A stretch of 64,000 nt of DNA, from the NCBI GenBank assembly GCA_038496445.1, contig JALMLS010000076.1, positions 186,001 through 250,000 of the forward strand, read 5' to 3'. Below, in pieces: positions 11,759-24,008 of the stretch (position 1 is the stretch's first letter; every line of letters starts with the position of its first letter). This stretch comes from Trichosphaerium sp. ATCC 40318. Lineage: Eukaryota; Discosea; Flabellinia; Trichosidae. The notes under the pieces are model-generated. The model did not search any database. It saw only the letters and a list, made by a program, of their open reading frames with translations, and had not been told where the DNA came from. A program made the position numbers and the translations under genes.

Positions 11759-14685
11759 TCACATTTGGAATTTATTACGTGGCTTAAATATTTTAAAAGG
11801 ATGTGCTTCGGTATTAAGCACATACTTATCAAGTGGTAATGTTGTATGTGGAGTGAATAAAAGATAAAGGTACTTAAGAGTCTCAGCAAGGAACCAACTT
11901 TGCATAACATCATCTTGTACTTGCTTGCTGCTATCAATTCCCTTCACACCAGTGTACCCATGAGCTACGCGACTGTATTTCTCTATAGCCTATAAAACAT
12001 GTGAGATAAGTTACGAAAGAATCGTTAAGAAAAATTCACCGGGACACGTGTAGGTGTTGGGTTAAAATCCTTGTAGATTCAAAAGGAAAAAAAGTTTTTT
12101 AAATTAGTACCTCGAATATCTCCCACCCTTTGTCTTGATACTTCGTATCGTTAGTAAGACGATATAGTATAAATAGAGTCTCAACAGCTTCAGGTCTAAG
12201 CAAGTATTGACTTCCCTGACCAGGCCTAAGAACAATAAGTTTCAAACAAAGAAAAAAACAGGATTTTTTTTAGAGAAAATGCGGTGTTGTGGCACTCGTA
12301 ATTAGCTTGTGTTGACTTCAATAATGGATTTTAAAACACATATGCTATCAAATGAGGTGAAGATACTTACTTTGTGATAAAGTCAGCAGCACCTCCAACA
12401 GTAACACTCTCAGCAGATAATCCAGTTTTTGTTCGATGATACATTTGATAACAAAATTCTCCTACACCAGCACCAATATCAAGATGTTTCTTTGCTTTTT
12501 CTTTATCTTCATGATGTATAGAACCAAGAGCGAACATTCCACCAGCAAAACAAGTCTTGAAAGCAAACAGTCAACACAAAAAGAATTTGAAAAAAAAAAA
12601 AAGAAGTTGTCGTACAAGATGTTCCATGCGTGATTTGAAGCTGTTACCACGCATCTCGCCTATATATGTAAGACCGTTGGGATTCGTTTTCCTAACGAGG
12701 TGTTTGGCAATGCTATCAGCAGATTCAAAGTACATATCTCTGAACATTGGCTCTGTCTTTCCAGTCAACAACCTTCAAATAGAAACGTTTAGCAAATTAA
12801 AAAAAAAAAGCTTATACGGGCAACACACAAAGCATTACGTACCATACTTTGAGCAAGTATTCATAGAAACTATCTGCTAGTCCACCTACAGCAAAAATGC
12901 CTACAAATTATTTTAGTAAACAGAAAAAGCGAAAATGAAAGAATGAATTTCAAAAAAACGAATAAATTTTTTAGGAGCAAAACGTTGTAAATGGTTTAAT
13001 GTAATTGTATATTCGGTATACACTTACTTTACCTGATGGTGATCCTGAATTGGATGAAATAAAGCTATGATATAATCCACCCTTCTGTTTCTTTTGTCTC
13101 ATGTATTTTATGGAGTCAAATGTCTAAAATAACAAAAATGTTAACAATACAAAAAAAGTAAAGTACGTCTCTTTCGGCACTAACCTGTTTCATGTATTTA
13201 GGGTCATTTGTTATTTCAGATAAATATGCAAACTCCATTTGCATGGTACCAATTTCTGCAAGAATAGATTTCTTACCTACGGAGTACTCAGTGAAAAAAC
13301 CAAAAAGTCAAGTTCGAATCTGAACTAACCTGCCCATGGATGAAATCCTTTCTGTCCACTATGTCTATTAGGTCTTCTCGTACTTTTTAAAAATTCATTA
13401 CTTACGTCTTTAGATTTATTCTAGGTGATGGTAATCCTGTTGTAGTTGTGTATGCCTTTAATAATCGCTCAGCCAAGTCAACAGATCTAATAACAATTTT
13501 TTGTTAAATACTTAACTTTACTGTTTTAAAAGTCGTACTTCTTTACCATAACATCATCACCAGTAAATGTGTACGCAGCTAACAATCCTCCCAGATACCT
13601 TATATTGGTCTCGAATACACTAACTTGAATATTCTACAAAGACAAAGAATTAGAAGAACAAAGGAACCAGCTACAAAAAAAATCAAAAAAAACCCACTTG
13701 TTTTCATTGATTAAATGCTAGCACCAGGCAGAGTGAATAAAAAAAAGTATAACTAAATTATTTGCAAGCGTATAACAGTGACGTAGCGTGGCTACTAGCC
13801 AGAATCTACAAAGTAATTCGAGTAAACTCGAAAAATGGTTTTCTTTCCCAAAAAAAAAAAGCGAGATTCGTTTTTTTTCTGTCAACAAAGAACCAACAAT
13901 CGTACTCTGTCAAATGATAGCTGATTAGCAATCCACTCGCGTGCACGCTTGTATGGATCCGTTAATCCAGCAATAAGGAGTGTGTCTAGACTATCAACAA
14001 GTGTGACACCCATTTTACCGAACATTGTGTGCACCTAGAAGAGATTTAGGCGATATACATTGGTTTTAACCACATTCTAAATCTCGGTGGGTTTACCTTT
14101 GTAGAAATAGGTTTTAGTTCATCCTCCCCGAACGCATACAGCTCGTACTGCTCATAGGCGAACTTTATAGCCTTATTTGTTACAATGTCAGTGTTGTTTT
14201 TAAAAAAAACTCTAGTACCTCTCTAACTTTTTCTCTACGCATCTTTTGAGTTTGAGGCTCATCAGATGGGAAATTAAATAAGTCTTGTGGGTTTTTGTAC
14301 AACGACAAATCGATGCCTATTTTAGCATTTAGAATAGCGAATATAGAGCGTATCGCTTGTTTTTTTGGTGAGTCACCAAAGCGACGTGGTTTTTACATAA
14401 AATAAGGTTTACCTTTAAGCTCCGGTGAGGTCATATTCGCCTTTTTAGGCTTTGTTGTGGCAATTGGTAGTTTTTTATCTGTTGAAATTGATTTGTCTTC
14501 ATGTTGTACAGGATGAGGTCCTAAGACGATATAAGCGCCTTTGTGGGTGCGTTTATAAGTGTACCGGCTAGTTTATCGAGGTTTAAAGTTAGTACGAGCG
14601 TAGTACCCAAACAGACGACAACAACGACTGATAAGATCAATAAGAATTGCTGGGTAGCATTACTTATCCGCTTTGAGTTACGCAT
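11759..14685 (-). CDS. Class I alpha-1,2-mannosidase (GH47), Golgi-type
   Basis: About 15 exons with consistent phases. A short cytosolic N-terminus (MRNSKR) and one membrane anchor ([18 protein letters not shown]) give type II topology. The catalytic domain follows family GH47 from end to end: [113 protein letters not shown] and NTEAHPF near the end. Acidic residues of RPE and TEAH belong to the active site and calcium site. GH47 enzymes trim mannose from Man9-Man5 N-glycans in the ER or Golgi. The [16 protein letters not shown] form is closer to Golgi mannosidase IA than to ER mannosidase I. The start at 14685 puts the anchor close to the N-terminus; an upstream in-frame Met is at 14733. 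CACGTG lies about 115 bases upstream (14799). Confidence 0.93.
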
Positions 14686-15543
14686 TATGATGTATAACCA
14701 CTTATCGTTCTGTGACTTACAAGGAACGTACAAAAGTTTTTTTTAAGTCGGAGATTGTTTATCGTTCACACTTTTACGCAAACGTGCTAATTGTATTGAT
14801 CACGTGTGTTTTGCTAGGGATAAAAGCACCGTTCTGTAAAACTTAAGCGATTTCGAGTACTACAGTGTGGTCAGTGGAAAGTGTCTTGGATCCGGTTGAG
14901 GTTTATAAACTGTAAAATATGTTGCGACCTTATTGATGGACATAACAAGCGCCTTGAGGAGCTACATGGCGATACAAAGTGTCTCAGAAAAATTTGTGAT
15001 TTAATATACTATGATCGCAGGTTTGCAACGTCAACTGTGATGGCTAAAACATTTTATTACCACGCATACGGGTACTGTGCTAACTTGTCCGATACCTCGT
15101 TCGTTGGGTAATCATATCATACTTCAAGAAGGTACTTCACTTTTTGCAGACCAAAGCCCAAAGACGCCAATCAATTTCTTCGACAGAATACTGAACAGAC
15201 AGGAGTTTTCACAGATAGAGCGAGTATACACTCAAGCATATTATCGAACACGTGACTTCATCCAAACGAGATCTTGTTACTAGCGTTCGGGATAATTGTT
15301 TTCCCCCTTCAGACAAGTCATTCGAGATTTATGGTGACAATATCTAGTTTGTCCTGAATTGAAAATACATTAGCAGAACCCTATCTGAAACATTTTGTAT
15401 CGCGTGATACACAGCAGTCACATGAATTTCTTGCGTGTTTGAAGAATAGTATTGACAAACTGCGCTTAATAAACAAAAGCAAACACAACAACAATCACTT
15501 CTTAACAAGTAAGTAACACTACATACTTTACAACTAACTTGCA

Positions 15544-15825
15544 TGAGTAGAAAATGTCAGACTAGAACCTACAGTTATAGAAGCCCTAGAGAAATGAAAA
15601 CCAGCCACCTAGTTGTTGAAGAATCTGTCTAAAACTGACCAGGAATGGAAAAAAATTGAAACTGAAATTGTAAAAGTTAAAGCAGCCGAAAGTCTGAAGC
15701 CAAAAGAAGTAATAAAGCAAGCTGCAAACTTGCGCAGCTGGGTGCTTCTTGAATTAGTTCTTGGTATCCTACTAAAGGCAATATCAACGAAAAAAAAACA
15801 ACAACTATGCTATTTTTTTCGTTGA
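15544..15825 (+). CDS. Possible small unidentified gene
   Basis: An ATG at 15544 opens a 16-codon frame that can splice (short 31-base intron after 15606) into a longer frame rich in Lys and Glu (EWKKIETEIVKVKAAESLKP), then a hydrophobic stretch (WVLLELVLGILLKAI). It would be a small protein of about 80 residues with one possible membrane helix. The end lies inside the hairpin at 15778-15831. No family recognised; the intron is shorter than usual here, so confidence is low. Confidence 0.25.
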
Positions 15826-15831
15826 TATTGC
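15778..15831. repeat. 19-base perfect inverted repeat (hairpin)
   Basis: Arms GCAATATCAACG plus seven A, and the exact reverse complement (seven T, then CGTTGATATTGC), are separated by a 16-base loop. It would form a stable stem in RNA or DNA. It sits at the 3' end of the weak gene call at 15544. Confidence 0.7.
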
Positions 15832-16142
15832 ATTAAAGATGGAGGTGAATAGATTGGTGATTATACTGGCAATGTATTGCGTACAATACAATGAGCTCTG
15901 GCATAAAAAGCTGTAAACATGAATGTACTAGTACCACATAAGTAAATCAATGAGCATTATCACTCAACAAAGCAGTTTCTATTTACTATGACATTTGTAC
16001 AATCAAAAGTTGAAGAATGCAATTATTATGATAGAAGGCAATAATCCGATTATGAACTTCTTTCTAGGTTTTCTGTTTAGCATGAAGAATGTCCTTAATA
16101 AAACGATATTATTGCCATAGTCTTGATGATGTAAACGTGTTG

Positions 16143-17281
16143 TTAAATCCAATAAAACAAAGAAAGAAACGTTGGTATATCCATTGTCTCAGGGTTGAAA
16201 GGTACAACTGGTTTTTCAGGGTAAGGTATAATATGCAGTTGTTCATAGCTTGAGCGCATATGTACACTTAACCTGAAAGTATCTTTGAACTTCTGTACAA
16301 GACCTACAAGGTACATCCTCTGAAACACTCTATTCTTGAATATGCTAATAACAGCAAGGTTCCTTCCATTGTCGGTGTTCTTTGGCTGTGATGTGAACCT
16401 CTTTTCAAAGTAACGCGTGATGTATTTGTTACTTCCTGCTGCTTTTTCTAAAATGTCTTGTTTGTTATCTTCTAGCCAGTTATACCACCCTTGAGCGTTA
16501 TCAAAATCAATATATACACCAAGGACATCATTATCATTTATACGCTTATCTCTTCTATCTATACTTTTATATCCAGGACTTGATACCAGCGCAGTCAAAT
16601 GCCATCCACTTTCATTGCTGTTTTCGAAGAAAAAAATTAACGTCATCTCAAGTGTATAAAAAATGGGTGATTATTTGTACCTATTGTATAGATTGCCATC
16701 GTTCAAACAATAGCTCCAATCGCAATCTCCTGTGCAAGTAACACCGAAATCTATCAAAGAGAAACACTCACTTCGTGCGAAATTTTCTTTAAACCCTAGA
16801 CTCCAATCATCACGTGCTTCAAAGTAATATTGACCAACCTATGCAACTATAAACAAGACAAACCTATAAAAAAACTATTGGTTTGGGCACGTGTATTTCG
16901 TACAGAAGGGTAGAATGTACGAGAAAAAAAAGATGCAGTTCTAAAAGTTGCAGCCTCTTTGCTTGATAATGTCAAGTTTCTCCGCTCTTCGAACTTGTAC
17001 AAGTCGCAACTGAGAAATAAATCCTTCCAAATAGCTTTATTATCACTCTCCTTTTGATATACGCTTAGTAAAGCACTTGGGAAGTATGTGGAGAGCATAT
17101 TTTTCCATAATACATTATCTAGCGTGAACTCCTCCCATACTCTACAAACTGAAGCGTTTTGAAGCGTTTGCTTCGCACCACAGTACATAAATATTTTTGT
17201 GAGCAACCCTGAGTTTATTACGCATTCTAAACTACTCAGCGATATAATTTCGTTCTTTTTCTTTTGATTAAAACCAGACAT
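16143..17281 (-). CDS. F-box protein
   Basis: Three exons. The N-terminal exon (ATG at 17281) holds an F-box-like motif: SGLLTKIFMYCG, then ASVCRVWEEFTLDNVLWKN. It joins after FYPS (donor GTACGA) to an exon with YYFEARDDWSLGFKENF, then after LYN to an exon running to the stop at 16143. The rest (about 220 residues, with IDFGVTCTGDCDWSYC and VLGVYIDFDNAQGWYNW) may be a substrate-binding beta domain reminiscent of SPRY-type folds, but I cannot assign it. Expected role: adaptor of an SCF ubiquitin ligase together with SKP1 (21710-22765). Confidence 0.7.
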
Positions 17282-17609
17282 GCTGTCGCTTCCCTTTCTT
17301 TAAATTGCAAGAAAAATTGCCAGTATTGGACCACTTGCACTTGCTGTGCAATTTAAAAGATGTAAGGCTGTATTTCGCATACAGCTTGGTTTTGCTTCGA
17401 AGCAACAATCTGATGTTGCACAGTACAGGTATTAGAAGTTGTTCATAGATCTCTTAGCAAGTACTATAACTCAAAATGTACAAGCATTTAGTACTTGTTG
17501 TCTAGCTGTAACCTAGAGTAACAAGTGTCATATAATTCTCTAAGAGAATTGAACAATACATTTTTTATTTTTGTTTTGAAAAAGTTTTATTTATTGGAGT
17601 GCTTTTTCA
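17282..17609. other. Intergenic region, no gene seen
   Basis: Separates the upstream end of the F-box gene from the 3' end of the acyltransferase gene. AT-rich; no frame of note. Confidence 0.5.
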
Positions 17610-20600
17610 TCAAAGTCTTGATGCTTTCCGAAGGGAAATCAGCTTTGCTGTATCTTTAATCTTCTGACTACAGTCTGACTCCCTATTATACTTTCCAACA
17701 CGTCTAAACTTTCCAATCATACTTACTAATGCAGTCAACTTATCCTCATTCTGATATTCCTTTGCAAGCTTGAAAATTGTAATACCACGTGAATTAACAG
17801 GTTGTCTATCAAGTATACCCATATTTATGAACTGATTTAATGCTTGCTTAGCCATCTCTAAAGAAATCAAAAAGCGGTAAGGACAAGGCAATAATGTAGA
17901 AGTACAACGAAGGAAAGAAGAGGATGTACCTTTTGATACTGATTCAAAAAAAGATAATTCTCCTTGTCTGTATAAAGTCTCTCCTACACGACGTATACCG
18001 ACCAAGAATTCAGCTTCTTCGAATACTTTATTAGGAAATAAAGCAAACAGGCAAGCACTTGTCATCCAATAATTCTCAATAAAAGGCCAAACCAAAGAAC
18101 ACAAGAAATCAAACATCTCATGACCTTATAACAATAAGAAAAAAAGAAGAAAGCAAATACTTCTAGTCTATGCGTTCAAATTCTTTACTATTTTCTTTCC
18201 CCACCCAGAAATACCCTTATATTTCATTTCACTGGTAAAACCAGGTATTTCATTGGGTGGTAAAAACAAAATTTTTGAAGACGAATAGAACTTAGTTTGA
18301 AGAATTTTTTTGGCTGTCATTTGCGTACCTTCCTCTGATATGTAAACAACATTATTTTCTGAAATAAGTATATTACGCTTTAACATAACCTTTAAGGTTT
18401 CCTTAAAGTTTGCGTTGAAGTTTGCCAATGGCTGTTCAAAGCATTAATATGATCAAAAAACAAAAAAAAACCTCATAGAAAAAAAAATCTACAAAATATA
18501 AACGATCAAAACCTTACCTTATAAACAAACTCTGATTTGAATAATTTCGATAGAAATTGTGTTCCCTGCATTAACTCATCTTGAGGTACCTGCTTGGTTC
18601 CTTTTTTAATAAAACTATAGAGTGTACATGCAATAAGCGCTAGAGAAAAAATTAGTGAAAAAAAAAGGAGAGAAGAAAAGCTCATCGTGAAAGTCGCTAA
18701 CACTGTTTACCTTCTGCTACAAAAAGATGAATCAATTGGTTTCTATAGAAGCTTAAATGGAATCTTTGTGTTGGAGAGTAGATAGGTGTCAACAGAGAGT
18801 TCCATTGAGTAATAGAACCCGAAAGTAAAAGAGCTACTTTATCAATAACACGCTCTAAGAAGAATAAGTACTCAGCTTGAAGTGTTCTCATTTGTTTTAA
18901 GGCAAGAAAGGGCATAGTCCAAGTATAAGAATACCTTAGCTAGCCCGATACATAACGATATAAATACTTAAACGTGGGTTCTTACCAATGTTGTGTAAAT
19001 GAGCGACTTTTCCTTTTCGCTTTACAACTTCTTCAGCGATCCATTTCACCTTGTAAGCTAAATCAGCTTTTGAAATACCTCTTCCAAAGTGCGTTAATAG
19101 AGCTGTAACAACAAGAGCTGTTGGCATAACAACCGCAGCAGAGTTTATCCGATACATAACACTAAACCAAAAGATTAAAAATACAGCAAACAACAAGGCA
19201 AAGTTTTACATCAAAAGAGGATACTTTAAAGAGAAAAAAATTAAAAAAGACAGCAGTCGTACGAATAACTAGTTATCGAGGCCAAGTGCTTGAAATCATT
19301 CAAGTCTTTCATAGGACGAAGCTTTCTTGTTGTAATTTCAGACTTTACAAAGTTTGCCAATGAGTAAGGCCTTGCAATACGAACATCTATTCTTCCGAAT
19401 TGAAACTTAAGTAGTTCCATTGCTATTAAGTCAGTCAAACGTATATTTTAAATATACGTACCGGATATGAGTTGAATAAGACTCTCAGGTCTTTTAGGTC
19501 GCCCAAGTAGCTCATCAATGTATGTTTCAGTCTCAATAACCTTTTCGTAACCTAGAATTGATTTTTAATATTTTTTTTATCACGTGATAAGATTTAGCGT
19601 ACCTATGTACATGGGCACTATGTAACAATCCTTAATACGTCCTAAAAATATTTGTGAGAATATAAAATTATTTAACAAAGGTGTCAAGTGCAAGAAAAGC
19701 CAAGATGGTTCACGAAAGAGACGCTCAAAATAAAAATTATACCGGATAGTATTCCACGCAATATGATTGATGTTAACCCCATACGGGGTTCTACAAGTTT
19801 CCCTGTACGAGATCTCTGTCCTTCAATAAAGAATTCTAAATTATAGCCTTTTCTAATTTTGACAGATCATGTGTCAGAAAAAAATAAGAAAAAAACAAAA
19901 TGAACTTGCGTACTCAAGTATTTGAGTTATATACTCTTCCATAACTGCTTTATACAGTGGATCTTCTCCAGTCTTTCTTTTAATGTAAAATACACCACTT
20001 TTTCTAAGCAAGCCACCGACATACGGGATGTTCATATCTACAAGAAAGCTGTTAAAAAAAACTTTAAAAAGTCTGAACACCATGACGTACTGGAACCTGC
20101 TGCAATGAATGGTAATGATAAATTCAAGTAATAAAATAATAAAGATACTATAGGACCATCCATATGTGCTATAATTAACCAATCAGCGACAACGCTTTCG
20201 CTTCAAACAGAGCGAAAATTTTTTTGAAAAATGAAGAAAAAAAAAGTACTTTTATGTGTTGGTAGTATTATCATTGATACACCCTTCTCTTGTGCTTTAA
20301 TAGCAGTTTCTCTCAGCTAGTTAAAAAAAGAATAAGTTAGCAATATAACGTGCTAGAAAAGGATAGTTTGAGACGTTTCGAAGTTTTAGTCAAAAGAACA
20401 GTAAGGCGTATCCGTACTCGACGCATTTCGTGTTTATCTATATGCACAGCGCTATAAAGACGCTGTGCGATAGTTTGTACAACAACACCTACTCCACGAA
20501 GGACATTTTCGCGATAATCCGTAATCATGCCATCTATCTGGTTTAAATCATTAGATTACGCGTATTTGTATTGTTTACCTTCTTTTTTGCTATACGTTCC

Positions 20601-20974
20601 ACTTTCCGCCGCTGTAAGTGAGGTCTTGTACTCATAAAACTATCAACAGCACTTTGAACGACTGGAGATACGAATATATCATGTTTAAACTCCTCACCAA
20701 CCTTTTTGCGAAATATGGGCTGCCCTTTGGCATGTAAGCGCTAATAATGCATAAAATCATTACCTATGATATCTTCTGTTTTGTACATGTCTCTAAAGAA
20801 GCTTTTTGCATCTTTGAGACGTGAAGTGAAAAATGATACGTAATTTGGTATCTTAGATAGTTTGAACTGATCAGGGTCTCTAGGCGTTGTAATGTCATCT
20901 TCTTCCTCGTCTCCTTCGTGAAAAAAGATGCGTTGCAAGTTCTCAGTGAAGGGGCCGTTTTTGCGATGTCTCAT
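17610..20974 (-). CDS. Glycerol-3-phosphate / DHAP O-acyltransferase (PlsB/GPAT family)
   Basis: At least 13 exons with matching phases. It carries the acyltransferase blocks in order: LPTHKS with the catalytic His of motif I, IPYVGGLLRKSGVFYIKR, EFFIEGQRSRTGKL (motif III), CYIVPMYIGY (motif IV), then MYRINSAAVVMPTALVVTAL, LSFYRNQLIHLFV and a C-terminal LCSLVWPFIENYWMTS region. This is the large GPAT/GNPAT type, not the small AGPAT type. It makes lysophosphatidic acid or acyl-DHAP, the first step of glycerolipid or ether-lipid synthesis, in mitochondria, ER or peroxisomes. The C-terminus shows no clear SKL. Motif I reads His-x5-Asp in my splice, one residue longer than the usual His-x4-Asp; a nearby alternative acceptor only lengthens it. 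Start 20974 (MRHRKNGPF). Confidence 0.88.
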
Positions 20975-21709
20975 TGATACTGGTTGCGGTAAATTCTGAG
21001 CTACCGTCGGTATACATGACTTGACTTAGTGTGGTTAAGTTGGATTAGAACGCGCTAGTTTTAGCAAGCATCAAATTGCTCTGATAATAGCAATGGCGTA
21101 ATGTAACAACCACCAATAACTTTGTTTAAGGACAAATAGAGTGATACATCGATTTTAGACTTCCCTTCAGAGATAATCGCTCATTTACTTACTGCAGTTT
21201 GTGGCCGTTGAGAATCGATGCTGTTTCTCAAAGCTGTAAACGATTATCAGACATCGCACCACGTGATTGTGTGAATGTTGCAAAAGAAATTAAAAGCAAA
21301 GTGATTGGTTGGCACTAGCTTATAACGACTTGTTGACCTCACCCAAAACGTGCTCAACAACACTTTAATACAATGTTTGGCTTCCATTAAGCGCCTGTAG
21401 ACTTAGCTCATACATACAGTGAAATAAATCATGTTTTTTTCTGTTTGTCTTATCAGTTACATCTCAACAGTGTTCAAAGGTTGCAAACTGAAAACGGCAA
21501 AAGAAACAAACGTTGTATCAATAGAATGGTTTGCCATTGAATGAGTGTAGGTACATTAGGAGTATAGCTTATATACGGTATTGTTTATATTGCTGGTTTT
21601 GTACAATGTAAGGTTTACCTTCAACTACTTTATTTTTGAAATGACATGTGTTGGTACCATTACCATCGTGCAAATAGGAAGAATTTGCATTTGTTTTATA
21701 CTTCCTTTA
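20975..21709. other. Intergenic region with an F-box relic
   Basis: Between the start of the acyltransferase gene and the 3' end of SKP1. Contains the relic at 21121-21256. A hydrophobic plus-strand frame (21581-21880) is the antisense of the SKP1 last exon and intron. Confidence 0.5.
21121..21256 (+). pseudogene. Degenerate 5' end of the F-box/LRR gene at 1-307
   Basis: About 135 bases align closely with codons 9-54 of the gene at the left edge, in the opposite orientation. Disabling changes are visible: AGATCG has become AAATAG (an in-frame stop), a four-base insertion follows TTTACTT, and bases are missing at CGATGCTG. No LRR part is present. Clearly a dead copy. Confidence 0.8.
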
Positions 21710-22765
21710 TTATTCTTCACACCACTCATTTTCTTTTCGTACTTGTGCTTCTTCCTCTGGTGTAAAATCACTTTCTATGTTAAACTGTTTTCTTATTTCT
21801 GCAGGTGTTTTTCCTCTTATTCTTCTAGCAATAGATCTACAAGATATATCGATCAAGGGCTAAATAAAAGAGTATATTAGAAAGTTGTTTTACTGTTGTT
21901 CAGAAAACACGTGTGGTCAAAAACAGGCAAAAAACAAAACCATTGAAAGAGGAAAAATCTGAGTCAGATTTTAGGGTTTTTTCTCATCAATAATATGGCA
22001 TTCCTTCTCTTCCCTTAAGGTGAAGGATATTGTATAATAGCTTAATTCGTTGACAGGTTGGTACATTTTAGAATACAGCCACATTATACCTTCTGAGAGG
22101 AATACGAAAAAAATGGTTTTGAAGAAGAAAAAAAAATTGATTTGTTTGATTAGTATCGTACTCTAATACCAAGATAATAACTAGCCATTATAGTGCCAAA
22201 TATATCTGATTGTTCAAAGTTATCAAAGTCTTCATCTGTCAATCCTGGTTTACCACCTTGAATATCAATACAATATTTGACAACCTAAATAAAAATAAAA
22301 GGTTAAAAAAACCTCCACAAAAGTGGGAGTGCACTCCCTTAGTATAGTTCGACCAACATAATTTTAACAACCGATTCTATGGCGAGGTGGTTTGGGTATT
22401 CAAAAATTATAGCTTCAGCCATTTAAGGTTATGATGCACGTACAAGGTCAACAATGTGATCTTCAGCTTCAACACAAACTGTAATATCATTTCCCAAAGT
22501 ACAGCAAGATGATTGAACACGCTCAACAAGTGTACGCATGGCATGTGTTATTGAGTTAACCGATGGAAATATGCCAACAGATGTATCATTATAACTGCTT
22601 GGTTTGAATAGATCGCTTATTAGCGCAGAAACTGATATAGCTCCATACTCAACAGGGAATTTTTTTCCAGTTCTGTAACGTGTTAGATTCCAGAAAAAAA
22701 ACAGAATGTCAAATTGTTGTGACGTACTGTGATTGGATCCAAACAATTGTTGTATCATCTACCAT
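21710..22765 (-). CDS. SKP1: SKP1, SCF ubiquitin ligase adaptor
   Basis: N-terminus [20 protein letters not shown] and ALISDLF match the BTB/POZ-like start of SKP1. [11 protein letters not shown] and [13 protein letters not shown] match the middle. The C-terminus [35 protein letters not shown] and ENEWCEE is diagnostic. SKP1 bridges F-box proteins to cullin-1 in SCF ligases. Four or five exons; the last intron (about 21863-22141) is about 280 bases. A 79-base intron with donor GTACAC inside the third exon would remove a segment ([12 protein letters not shown]) that does not fit SKP1, and I favour it. Start 22765; stop at 21710. It lies just downstream of an F-box gene on the same strand. Confidence 0.9.
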
Positions 22766-22881
22766 GCTAAGTGAAGCCTATAGGGATGAGATGAAAGTAT
22801 AGCACAAACCTCAAATAACGTGGATTTGAATGTTTTAGTGAATTAGTTTTAGACTTGTATTTAATCTAATTCTACTTGTAG

Positions 22882-24008
22882 TCAACACATACTTGAGTTT
22901 GTACAAGATATATTGGTCAAGTACATTGTATAATTGTGGGTTGCAATTAAAAAAAAATCACGTGATCTTATTTTACGTACTGGTTCTTTTGGTCTACTTT
23001 TAGCAAGTGCGTCAAGATTTAGTTCACGTTTTATAGCAGTGTTGACATCAATGTTAAATACTGCCTTCCACATACTTTTTACCTCTCCACTATCTAATGG
23101 TGTGACACCTTCAGCTACTGCACCCGACTACAAAAAAAATAAACGGCAAAAACCCACGTGCAAGTGAAGAATTATCCAAAAAAAAGATCAAAACCTAATT
23201 TCACCTTCATTACTATCCAATTATAGATCATCAACAGTAAATCATCCCAAAGCATCTCTAAACGACAATACATACCAACAATTATATCATTACCATTATC
23301 AGAGTCTTTTAAAAGTACAGCATCCTTAGCAGCGCTCTATTAAAGTGAGTTAACCCAAACCAGAATAAAATTAAAAAAAAAGCTGAAAAGGGTAGTTTCG
23401 CATTACGTTTGTAAAATGCTGCATTGCTTCAATGCACAGGTCTCCAAGGGTTTTAGAAAGCGTCACACGATCTGATTTACCAAGATGCTTCATCAGGACC
23501 TGATTTAGCCATACAAGAGACGACGTTGGCACTTTTATTTGAGAAACAACGCAATCTGCAATAAAGCACAACGATACTTTGACTAATCGGCTATTCAAGA
23601 ACTCTGACTCTTTTCTATGCCACTTTTGGTTAAAACAAAAACGGTTAGTAACCGTCTTGGTATTTTAAACTCAACAGCGCTGTAGTCGCGTATTTGGAGT
23701 ATCGTGGTAGCTAAACGTACGTTTTTTGCGTAAAATACTCTTGTGGCTTCCTTCCATGATTTGAACTCTTTTAACTGCTCGACACTATAGCACAGAAGGT
23801 AACGTACGCCTGTCGGTGCTATTTCACATTAACTGAAATCAAATCCAGGATATTTTAACGTACTTTCGCGTAGAACGATCTGTTTCCAGATGTAATCCGA
23901 ATCGCATATACTTTTCTTTCTTTTACATGTTCTTCCGAATCTTCCTAATGTGCGAATGTCAAGTCGAGCTACTACAGCGTAAAGAGCATCTTCGTTGCTT
24001 ATATCCAT
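22882..24008 (-). CDS. F-box protein upstream of SKP1
   Basis: ATG at 24008. The N-terminal F-box reads LYAVVARLDIRTLGRFGRTC, then DSDYIWKQIVLRE. A helical region without repeats follows (YSVEQLKEFKSWKEATRVFY, LGDLCIEAMQHF, LEMLWDDLLLMIYNWIVMK, MWKAVFNIDVNTAIKREL). Exon joins use donors such as GTACGTT and GTAATG. The 3' end is uncertain: the unspliced frame stops at 22882, while a splice after SRPKEP (donor GTACGT, intron carrying TCACGTGAT) would add about 20 residues and end near 22823. SKP1 starts 117 bases further on, on the same strand. Probable SCF substrate adaptor; substrate unknown. Confidence 0.65.

Larger units (their letters stand above)
14686..16142. other. Mostly unassigned region between GH47 and F-box genes
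   Basis: Holds the possible small gene at 15544-15825 and a strong hairpin at 15778-15831. The plus-strand frame at 14881-15111 has gene-like amino-acid composition (CDLIDGHNKRLEELHGD) but no ATG and no match I recognise; it may be an exon of an unread gene or a relic. Confidence 0.4.

Noticed and set aside
13300-13325. GTTCGAATC resembling a tRNA T loop
   Set aside because: It lies in an intron of the GH47 gene and no D arm or acceptor stem surrounds it.
20730-20770. A 23-base intron in the acyltransferase gene
   Set aside because: A 41-base intron using the next acceptor fits the phase and the local length range. Similar apparent 20-23-base introns near 13400, 24970 and 33890 also resolve to 41-60 bases.
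21581-21880. Hydrophobic plus-strand frame that looks like a membrane protein
   Set aside because: It is the antisense of the SKP1 C-terminal exon and the intron before it; the minus-strand reading is diagnostic of SKP1.
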